Source: Pempheris klunzingeri (taxonomy: Eukaryota; Chordata; Actinopteri; Acropomatiformes; Pempheridae). Taken from it: DNA of 64,000 bases. The stretch lies in NCBI RefSeq assembly GCF_042242105.1, contig NC_092014.1:1748374-1812373 (forward strand). The letters are read 5' to 3'. How positions within the stretch are numbered: the first letter of the stretch is position 1; the number at the start of each line of letters is the position of its first letter. Under the pieces are notes generated by a model. It was not told the DNA's origin and made no database searches. It saw nothing but the letters and a program-made list of their open reading frames with translations. Below are positions 56,594 through 64,000 of the stretch, one piece after another. A program made the position numbers and the translations under genes.

Positions 56594-57589
56594 GTGAGTA
56601 CAGATGATCACATTTACAGCTTCAACCACCAGGATTAACACAAAACTTCAGCTCCGCTCAGCAGGAAGTTCCTCTTTTCTCATTTCACACTTGTGACGTT
56701 GGTTAAAGTAGAACTACGGCTGTTTGTCCAGCGACCACTTTAACAGCTTTAAACAGCCTCTGTGTGTCAGCTCTCAGGACTTTAGGGACTTTAAACTGAT
56801 CCTCTGTGGGTTGGAGTTTAGTTTCCCTCCACTTTCCTGGCAGCCATAACCAGGATAATTCGGCTAAATTTCTGTACAGTCGTAGGAAGCAGAGACACAT
56901 CTTCCCTCTTTATATGCAGACAATGTTGAAAAACTCAAGATAATTAGCTTCACTTCAGATATAGCGAAGAATGTAAACTTCTGCAGTGAATGGGCTCGGG
57001 CGAGGCCTGCAGACTTCAGCCATGTTGGAAGTAACTGACCGAGACGTTCATGAAATTCGGTGGGATCATCGCTCTCAAAGTTCTGAACCTTACACATATT
57101 TATTTTCTTATTTCTTAGTGCCCAACAGGAAGTCAGCCAATTTGGACTCATGAGCAAACGCTTAAAGACTTTAGGATGCTCAAAAACTCAGGAAACTTTG
57201 CGCACTCATCAAAACCAGTGCATTTTGCCAGAATATGCAGTGATCGGGTTCTTGAGTGTTTTGCGTGGCAAGACTTAGTCAGAGCATTGTGGCTTCAAAT
57301 ATTCACAAAATCTGGCACTCTCATCAGCTCTGCCAAACCCCTGGAGGTACAAAGAGACCTGAGTGCAACATTAGAGGCGGATCTTCTGCATAGTTGGGCC
57401 CTTAGAGCACCACATACCTGCACTGAGTCAGGTGACTTCCTGTCAGCCGTCTGCTATGATGAGTGGGAACAAAATGATTTAATTCTGATCAAATTCTGAT
57501 CTTGAAACAAGGGAACAGTTTGGCGTCAAGTGATGGATGCCATTTTTGTAATTACACCGTTTGACCACGAGGTCAAACTGGCTTCAAAG

Positions 57590-58011
57590 TAGGGATGTGC
57601 AGTTCAAGCCAAAATACTATTTGATAGTTCATCTATGAACTGTTCAACTATTGTTTGATAACACTCACCTTCAAGCTTCGCATTATTATTTTCGCTTTTA
57701 TTGCTTAAACATGGCAGAATTACATATTGGACATGAGTGTTTGGATTAAAGCAAACGTTAAGGCGATCGCTGGCCACGAAATCCTCCGTCCAACCAGAAC
57801 AAGCGCCGCAGTGGGAGGAGAGTCGAGATAACAGCTAAGATAATCCGGCTAATACCTGCGGCTGCTTCTAGCTGATGTCCGGGTGCAAAGATCGGTTGCA
57901 TGAAATGGGACCTGACAAAGGAAAACAAAGGAAAATATACTTCTAAAGCAAAACGATAGTCGTATTAACTATTACATTTTTTTTGAAAATGAACGAATAT
58001 TTGAAAACCTA
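57590..58011. mobile_element. hAT-like non-autonomous element (unit 9)
   Basis: Copy of 35821-36242 with CTTCAAAG flanks. Confidence 0.62.
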
Positions 58012-58356
58012 CTTCAAAGCCTGAAGACCTTCCCAGGGGCTTGGCCCAGCAGCACGGATAGTCTTCAATAGTCTTCGATTTTAAAACAGATCATTTGACT
58101 TACATGAAATTCACTCTGTGTGGTCTTCACATTAAATACAACAGGAAGAATAATTTGTGTGTGTTGAATAAAGCCACACAGTGAACACAGCAGGTGATAT
58201 TTCTCTCGTCACAGCTCTAAAAAGAAGAAGAACGGCTAGCCGAAGTAACGAAAATGCAGCTACCGCTCAGCCTGAAAGAACACATTCACTGCTGCTGTAA
58301 GCTTCAATCAATTTTGACTACACTGTTTTTCCTTTTCTTTCCCACTGTGTGCAGAC

Positions 58357-60000
58357 ATGGCTGCAGCAAACTATCTGAGATCTGAAGATCAGTTTCTGTG
58401 CTCCCTCTGTCTGGATGTGCTCACTGATCCTGTCACCACATCATGTGGACACAACTTCTGCAAAACCTGCATCACTGAACACTGGAACACTAACGACCGG
58501 TTTCTGTGTCCCTTGTGTAAAGAGGCTTTTACCACAAGACCTGATTTGAGGGTCAACACTTTGCTCTCTGAGATGGTCTCTCAGTTCAGACAGTCAGCTC
58601 AACAGGACGCCAGCAGCAGCAGCTCAGAGCAACAAGTGTCCAAACCAAGAGAAGTTCCTTGTGACGTCTGCGCTGGAACCAAACTGAAGGCCCTGAAGTC
58701 CTGCCTGGTGTGTCTGGTCTCCTACTGTGAGACTCACCTGGAGCCTCATCTGACAGCTTCAGGCCTGAAAAGACACCAGCTGATCGACCCTGTGGAGAAC
58801 CTGGACAGCAGGATGTGTACGAAGCACGATAAACCTCTGAAGCTGTTCTGTAAGACCGACCAGACGTGTATCTGCATGCTCTGCCCTGTTTTAGACCACA
58901 AGACACATGAGTTTGTTCCTCTGAAAGAAGAATATGAAGGACAGAAGGCCAAGCTGGGGAAGACAGAGGCTGAAATCCAGCAGATGATCCAGAAGAGACG
59001 ACTGAAGATTGAGGAGATCAAACGGTCAGCTGACCTCAGTCAGGAAGATGCAGACAGAGCGATAGCAGAAGGTGTTCAGGTCTTCACTTCTCTGAAGGAG
59101 CGTGTTGAGAGAGGCCAGGCAGAGCTCATCAACACCATCAAAGAGAAGCAGGAAAGAGCAGAAAAACAGGCCCAAGCTTTCATCAGAGAGCTGGAACAGG
59201 AAATCTCTGAGCTGATGAAGAGGAGGACTGAGGTGGAGCAGCTCTCACGCTTTGAAGACCACCTCCATCTCCTCCAGAGTGTCCAGACCCTCAACACCAA
59301 CCAGCCTCCAGCCACCAGGGACTGGACAGAGGTCAGCGTCCCTCCACCGTCCTATGAGGGGACAGTGAGGAGAGCTGTGGCTCAGCTGGAGGAGGATCTC
59401 AGTAAAGAGATGAAGAAGCTGATTAAAGTTGAGCTGAGGAGGGTCCAGCAGTTTGCAGTGGATGTGACTCTTGATCCTGATACAGCACATCCTAAACTCA
59501 TCCTGTCTGATGATGGGAAACAAGTGAATCATGGTGATGTGAAGAGGAAAAAAATCCCAGACAATCCAGAGAGGTTTTCTAAGTGTTTCAGTGTCTTAGG
59601 AGAGCAGAGTTTCTCTTCAGGCAGATTCTACTTTGAGGTTCAGGTTAAAGGAAAGACTGGTTGGGATTTAGGAGTGGCCAGAGAGTCCATCAGCAGGAAA
59701 GAGAGAATCATAATGAGCCCTGCAAATGGTTACTGGACTGTATTGTTGAGGAATGGGAATGAGTACAAAGCTCCTGGTAACCGTCTCTCTCTGAGGTCTC
59801 AGCCTGAGAAGGTGGGGGTGTTTGTGAACTATGAGGACGGTCTGGTCTGCTTTTATGACGTAGATGCTGCAGCTCTCATCTACTCCTTCACCAGCTGCTC
59901 CTTCACTGAGAAACTCTTCCTCTACTTTAGTCCATGCCCTCATGATGGAGGCAAAAACTCTGCCCCTCTGATCATCTCTCCTGTACGCGCAGTAGACTGA
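58357..60000 (+). CDS. TRIM copy 9, complete RING-B-box-coiled coil-PRY-SPRY protein (547 aa)
   Basis: Intact last gene of the array. The RING matches copies 7 and 8 (TTSCGHNF). The second half is the most distinctive of the set: LSRFEDH in the coiled coil, KCFSV before LGEQ, KTGWDLGV, IIMSPANGY, a shortened loop (APGNRLSLR, as in copy 2), VNYEDG in place of VDYEDG, and SPVRAVD at the end. A conserved front joined to a divergent SPRY suggests an old edge gene partly homogenised with its neighbours. Its 3' UTR has an internal deletion and no downstream LTR or usual poly(A) signal. Confidence 0.95.
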   Translation: MAAANYLRSEDQFLCSLCLDVLTDPVTTSCGHNFCKTCITEHWNTNDRFLCPLCKEAFTTRPDLRVNTLLSEMVSQFRQSAQQDASSSSSEQQVSKPREVPCDVCAGTKLKALKSCLVCLVSYCETHLEPHLTASGLKRHQLIDPVENLDSRMCTKHDKPLKLFCKTDQTCICMLCPVLDHKTHEFVPLKEEYEGQKAKLGKTEAEIQQMIQKRRLKIEEIKRSADLSQEDADRAIAEGVQVFTSLKERVERGQAELINTIKEKQERAEKQAQAFIRELEQEISELMKRRTEVEQLSRFEDHLHLLQSVQTLNTNQPPATRDWTEVSVPPPSYEGTVRRAVAQLEEDLSKEMKKLIKVELRRVQQFAVDVTLDPDTAHPKLILSDDGKQVNHGDVKRKKIPDNPERFSKCFSVLGEQSFSSGRFYFEVQVKGKTGWDLGVARESISRKERIIMSPANGYWTVLLRNGNEYKAPGNRLSLRSQPEKVGVFVNYEDGLVCFYDVDAAALIYSFTSCSFTEKLFLYFSPCPHDGGKNSAPLIISPVRAVD

Positions 60001-60239
60001 TGACTTCTCTTATTTCATGTGATGATTTACTGCATTTAAGAGAGCGAATGAACATTTATAGCGTCAATGAAACATCTGATTTCAAACAGAATGTGGAGTT
60101 TCAGTCACAGTTATGTGAAAAGTGGTTTGGTGAATTACTGGTGGTTTTGGTCAGTTTTTATGTGCTTTGTGAATAATTTGGGTCTAGATTCGGAAAGGGT
60201 CTAATTTGCGTGCATGGCTTGATTTATACCATACTGAAC

Positions 60240-60420
60240 ATGCTTACTCTGTACAAACTCCACTTACAGAAGCACAAAGCTAGTGCTGATGTACGCAGGG
60301 TGCTTGGATGAGCCCTCCACTTAGAGTTTTGCAGGATTTGGTTCCTGGTGGAAACCTTGGCTCTCATGTTCTGAATGTGCTCCTTGAAGCTGAGGGTACG
60401 GTCCAAGGTTTCAATTGTTT
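60240..60420 (-). mobile_element. Non-LTR retrotransposon (LINE) fragment, reverse transcriptase C-terminal side
   Basis: On the minus strand the frame reads TLDRTLSFKEHIQNMRAKVS, then ALALCF. This resembles the segment after the palm in jockey/RTE-like reverse transcriptases. It is a short remnant next to the array edge, with no intact element around it. Confidence 0.6.
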
Positions 60421-60539
60421 TATGATTAAAATCAAACTGAACGGAATCGATCATGTGATTCAAATATATGCAAAGGCCTAGAGTACTTTTAACTGTCTGA
60501 TCAGTGCACAAATTAACTATTATTAATTGTTAAAAATCG

Positions 60540-61105
60540 AATTGCATGAATGAATACGAGTCGTTAATTGTACTTTTTGTATCGTTATAGAAAAGAATAA
60601 AAGCAAATGGAAAAATCTCAGCTGGGAGTTGTTATGTGTGCACTTGTGAAAGTAAAATCTCCACGAATACATGTTTTTATTTCAAATGGATCAAATGGCT
60701 CTGTGTGATGGGAAAATGATGATGTTCTTATTGACAAACCCGCAGAGGAGTAGCATCAGCAGCTCTGCAGCTCTACTGAGTTTTTCAGCCTGTTTTTTGT
60801 TCTGCAGCCAGCTGTTTTCATCAGATAATCTCTGATAATAACACCGAATACAACCTGCCCAGCACCAAACAGCAGACAGACTCAGTTTAAAACCAGCTGG
60901 TGAGCAGTTTTCTCCTTAGTTATGACACTTAAGGCTTAAGTTCTCCTTCGCTGGCGAACTTCAGGGTGTTGCACAGAATCCCTCAAAAGCGTTTCTTAGT
61001 TGAGGGGAAAAGATTTACTGCACTGAAGACTGTTTGCCGGACCAATATTAAAAAATATATCTGATCAGAGGAATACAACAAAAATCATGTATATTTGTAT
61101 TAGTT
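60540..61105. other. No gene recognised
   Basis: AT-rich intergenic sequence between the LINE fragment and the hAT remnant. Nothing in it is supported as a gene or named repeat. Confidence 0.4.
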
Positions 61106-61107
61106 AT

Positions 61108-62348
61108 GTGTCATGCGCTCTAAGAGCCGATGCTGTGTAGTGAATCAGAAGATCCGACTCCATCGAGTGAGAGCCGCCTCCCAACTTTGAACTTGATTGA
61201 CAGCATGGCAGCCATGCAGCCAATGTGATCGCAAAATAAGTCAGTTAATGCCAAAACTAATGACCCCAGCTGAACAGCACAGTATTGATGAGGAACTGGC
61301 TAAGATGGTAGCCACTGATTTCCAGCCCTTTTCCATTGTGGAGGACAAAGGTTTTAAAAGTCTTGTCAAACAATTGTCACAAACAATGATCCCAAAACTA
61401 TATGACACAGAACGTGCATTATGGCAAGAAAGGGTGAAAAAAGCTCCGTCAGTTTGCCGAACGACTGACTGGTGGACCTCCAGAACCACCTGCTGTTTCA
61501 TGGCTGTCACTTGCCATTTCATTGAAAATTACAAGATGCCATCTTGCCTGCTGGACTGCTGTGAGTTCACCGACAGACACACTGCAGAAAACTTGGCAGA
61601 GGAACAAGTAAGAGTGACAAAAGAGACATTTATACTGTTTGAATACTGAGTTAGGTTCTGTTTCTGTTCTGTGGGTTTGTGTGCAGTGTTTTGTTCATTT
61701 GTTTTTATGTGCAAAAGTAAGAATGCCTCCTTTTGTAACAGAGCAAATGCACTAAAATGAGGCAATTACAAGGCTTCTCATAAAAACACTGAATGCAAAA
61801 GGCATCCATAATCTCGCCCCTCCATACCTGTCTCATCCATGTTGCCACGCCCTCCTGTACTCTCCGCTCTTCTTCCTCCATCCACCTGACTGTCCCCTCT
61901 GCCCGTCTCACCACCATGGGGAGCAGAGCTTTCAGCCGCTCTGGCTCTGGAACTCACTACCATCCGATCTAAAAAATATTGACTCATTTTCCATACTTTT
62001 CAAATCTACACTCAAAACCCACCTGTTCCAGATCACTTTCTCACTATGATTTTAATTGCACTGTCAACCTGTTTTTATGTTTTGTAAACTTATTTAATAT
62101 TGTATGAATTTTCCATGTTTTATTGTTTTAACTGTCTTCTTGTACGGCGACCTTGAGTGCCAGAAAGGCGCCTCCAAATAAAATGTATTATTATTATTAT
62201 TAATAAAAGGGTTTATCAACACACAAATCATTCATATTTGCCAGGTTAGGCTAAAATATGAGGCTACAAATGATACTAAATTAGGAGCCGTTTGGGAGCC
62301 GTGCCAAAAGAACCGACTCTCTGAAAATAGCCGAACTTCCCATCACTA
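61108..62348 (+). mobile_element. hAT DNA transposon remnant (ZBED/hAT-Ac type), interrupted by a LINE
   Basis: The frame 61197-61650 encodes a hAT transposase piece (ELAKMVATDFQPFSIVEDKG, later TTDWWTSRT). This is the region after the BED finger, as in ZBED-like proteins; there is no ATG at its start. The far end, CCGAACTTCCCATCACTA at about 62331-62348, fits a hAT terminal repeat (reverse complement TAGTGATGGGAAGTTCGG). The GAGCCG-rich sequence before it and near 61120 is typical subterminal sequence. Most of the transposase is missing. The left terminus was not found. Confidence 0.68.
61755..62205 (+). mobile_element. L2-like LINE 3' end, nested in the hAT remnant
   Basis: Pieces of the C-terminal region of an L2/CR1-group reverse transcriptase can be read in separate frames (HNLAPPYLS near 61806, then KSTLKTHLF near 62005). 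They are followed by the typical tail GGCGACCTTGAGTG, AAATAAAATG and an (ATT)n run at about 62184-62204. It is 5' truncated. Frame breaks mean it is dead. Confidence 0.65.
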
Positions 62349-62384
62349 ATTTATACAGCTACTTGCTGTGCAAACGCCCGTTGT

Positions 62385-62649
62385 CACAAGACTACATTAC
62401 CCATGATTCATATCCTCCGGTATTTCCGGGTAGGTATTGCTGACAGCCATATTTGATTCGATTATGCTGTTCTGGCTGCGACGACCAGTTTAGCCAGTTC
62501 TTGACAAAAAAAAAAAAAAAAAGAGAGAGAGAGAGAGAGAGGAAAAAGAAACGGTGTCTTTTCTGCACTACGAGGCCAGCTTTCCGGTTAATCTGCGACC
62601 AAATCCAGCTGCGTTCACAGTAACAACAGTTCCTTACCTGTAGTCAACG
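62385..62649 (+). promoter_or_regulatory. Predicted promoter and 5' UTR of a Rab1-like gene
   Basis: The stretch holds ACTACATTACCCATGATTC (62391-62409, similar to the ZNF143/SBS motif), two ETS-type TCCGG sites (62416-62429) and GCCATATT (62446-62453, a YY1-type core). These are common in TATA-less housekeeping promoters and lie 190-260 bases before the ATG. A run of about 17 A followed by (GA)n at 62506-62541 interrupts the 5' UTR. The exact transcription start is not visible. Confidence 0.5.
62506..62541. repeat. Poly(A)/(GA)n simple repeat
   Basis: About 17 A residues followed directly by nine or so GA dinucleotides, in the predicted 5' UTR. Confidence 0.9.
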
Positions 62650-62663
62650 ATGAATCCTGAATA
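62650..62663 (+). CDS. rab1: Coding start of a Rab1-like small GTPase, exon 1 (MNPEY, partial)
   Basis: ATG AAT CCT GAA TA runs directly into GTAAGTGG, a canonical donor at 62664. Met-Asn-Pro-Glu-Tyr is the start of Rab1B and, after three extra residues, of Rab1A; the next residues would be DYLFKLLLIGD in an exon beyond this window. Rab1 controls ER-to-Golgi vesicle traffic. The call rests on five residues, the position of the donor, and the housekeeping-type promoter, so another gene is possible. The 1A/1B paralogue cannot be told. No in-frame upstream ATG for the MSS extension is seen. Confidence 0.55.
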
Positions 62664-64000
62664 GTAAGTGGGGCGTTTTGATGTCGATTATGACAGGTCC
62701 GGTTGAGCTGTCAGCTTAGCCGGGGGAGCTAAGCTAACGTTAGCTAGCTAGCTTGTTAGCTTGTTAGCTTGTTAGCTAGCTAGGCGGACCGGTAGACTGT
62801 GAACTAAATGAACGTCAGCTGCTTTGTCTCCTGTGCTAAGCTAGCGGGCTGCGGTGGGGTGTGCGCACCAACAAATGACAGCGTTGATGTTTGCCACATA
62901 ACTCGTGTTTGTCAACACCCACCTGTCAATATAGCTTCGATTAAACCGACCGTTTGTTTTTCGCTTCGTCCGCGGTGTTTGCTAGCTCGGCTAACGGTCA
63001 CTTAAATGGAAGTAGCGTTAGCAGCTAGCTAGCTAGCTAGGAGGCTAACTGAAGGGCTACGTAGCGTTACCTGACACTGTGGGGGATATTGTTATTGAGG
63101 TAGTCGCTCGCTTAGACACACAATGACACATTAATAGTTAAATACACACTAATGTCAGCAAACACGGTAATAATCGATACATTTTTACTGATCTGGGGTC
63201 GGCTCAGGTATAATTATAGTCAAATTTACCCACCGCAAACAGGAAGTTACTGCATTTTCTCCTGTTGTGGAGTGAGTTAGTTAGGTAACAGCAGTGTTAC
63301 TTCACTGCAACTAACGAATACTCTTATTACAGATCGATCTATTGAGTGTCCACATTCATTGATTAGTCGTGTGCTGCATAAAATGGCTTGTTTTGACTGA
63401 TTGGCCGTCTGCAGATATTCAGTTTACAGTCAGATTACAGGAAGAAAAGCTGCAAATCCTCAAATCTGACAGCCAGAGAAGAGCTGGTGTGTTTTCATGG
63501 TGGTTATGGATGATTAATTGGTCATTAATCAATGGCATTACTGTCACGTGCCCTTAAACTGTACAGTTGTCAGTAACAGGGTTGTAACTAGCTAGTATTT
63601 TATTACTTTGACTGTTTATGTGCTTGATGAGTTTATTACTTGTGTAATTATTCGCTTTTAATGCTGAAATAATGAGTTGGCTGACAGATGTTTAAGTACC
63701 AGCTGTTTTTGACACGTTTTCTCTGCTATATATTATTGTAAACTGAATATTTTTGGGCCTCAGACTTTTAAAAACTTCACCAAGAGCTCCTGGAAAATGT
63801 GAAATGTAATTTTAGTACCATTGATTGTAAATTTTTAAAAATAAATACCAAACATGACATGGCAATGTTTTTTTTTAAATATCTTACATCTCTGAGCCTC
63901 AGCACATTTTCTAAATACATATATGTTTTGTTTACATTTCACACAGCTGATGATTAACAGCACAAAGTGTCAGATTATAATGAAAATGTCATTTAAATAA
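62664..64000 (+). other. Predicted intron 1 of the Rab1-like gene (continues past window)
   Basis: CpG-rich at first (to about 63060), with GTTAGCTT/GCTAGCTA simple-repeat tracts at 62726-62782 and around 63015-63045, then AT-rich. Short frames here have no recognisable domain. No other gene is seen. Confidence 0.45.

Larger units (their letters stand above)
54505..60180 (+). repeat. Final, partial array unit (contains TRIM copy 9)
   Basis: Homology with the other units continues through the LINE, exon 1, intron and coding exon, and into the 3' UTR to about 60180, where it stops at GAATAATTTG. The first half (to about 57500) is close to the 7253-bp units, while the coding exon is clearly more diverged. 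Confidence 0.75.

Noticed and set aside
32746-60180. Regular repeat spacing as a possible CRISPR-like or satellite array
   Set aside because: The period is gene-sized (7253 bp) and each unit contains a complete spliced gene with transposon fossils; it is a tandem gene duplication.
60224-60511. 95-codon minus-strand frame as a host gene
   Set aside because: Its middle matches a LINE reverse transcriptase segment and both ends are unrelated sequence.
62726-63045. GCTAGCTA/GTTAGCTT tracts as a possible structured regulatory or origin element
   Set aside because: Simple tetranucleotide-type repeats are common around fish genes and nothing else supports a function.

Overview
This is eukaryotic nuclear DNA, almost certainly from a ray-finned fish. 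It holds an intron-bearing tandem array of TRIM genes of the teleost RING / B-box / coiled-coil / PRY-SPRY type (bloodthirsty/TRIM39-like, 'btr'), a fish-type pyrin domain (PYD), and fish-type transposon debris (RTE and L2-like LINEs, hAT elements, solo LTRs).

Layout. Positions 1-60180 are a head-to-tail array of nine TRIM copies, all on the + strand. Copy 1 is cut by the window edge. The other coding starts are at 6634, 13032, 20543, 29514, 36588, 43841, 51094 and 58357. Each complete gene looks the same: a non-coding first exon ending in a GTGAGT donor, one intron, then a single exon carrying the whole reading frame, with an acceptor 2 bases before the ATG. Between genes lie a conserved 3' UTR, a candidate solo LTR of about 345 bp, and one of two spacer types. 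Spacer A (upstream of copies 2 and 4) carries two further LTR-like insertions. Spacer B (upstream of copies 3 and 5-9) carries an internally deleted RTE-type LINE. The A-B-A-B order followed by B-B-B-B implies a two-gene dimer was duplicated first, then the B-type unit was amplified. The last amplifications are very recent: copies 6, 7 and 8 sit exactly 7253 bp apart and their proteins differ at only a few residues.

The most notable locus is copy 5 (25972-30920). Its coding exon has lost the RING by a clean in-frame 243-bp deletion. Its enlarged intron contains an intact PYD reading frame (27907-28290). Two possible donors in the PYD exon are both in phase with the TRIM acceptor, so splicing would give PYD - B-box - coiled coil - PRY-SPRY, the domain order of pyrin (MEFV). 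The PYD cassette lies inside a hAT-like element with an 8-bp target duplication; the same element is present without the cassette in copies 6-9. This looks like independent assembly of a pyrin-like gene from a RING-type TRIM.

Positions 60180-62350 are transposon debris: a minus-strand LINE fragment, then a hAT transposase remnant interrupted by an L2-like LINE 3' end. From about 62380 a CpG-rich promoter starts a different gene. A 14-base coding start (Met-Asn-Pro-Glu-Tyr) followed by GTAAGT matches the first exon of a Rab1 GTPase; the rest of the window would be its first intron.

All functional statements are family-based inference. No expression, alignment or database search was available.
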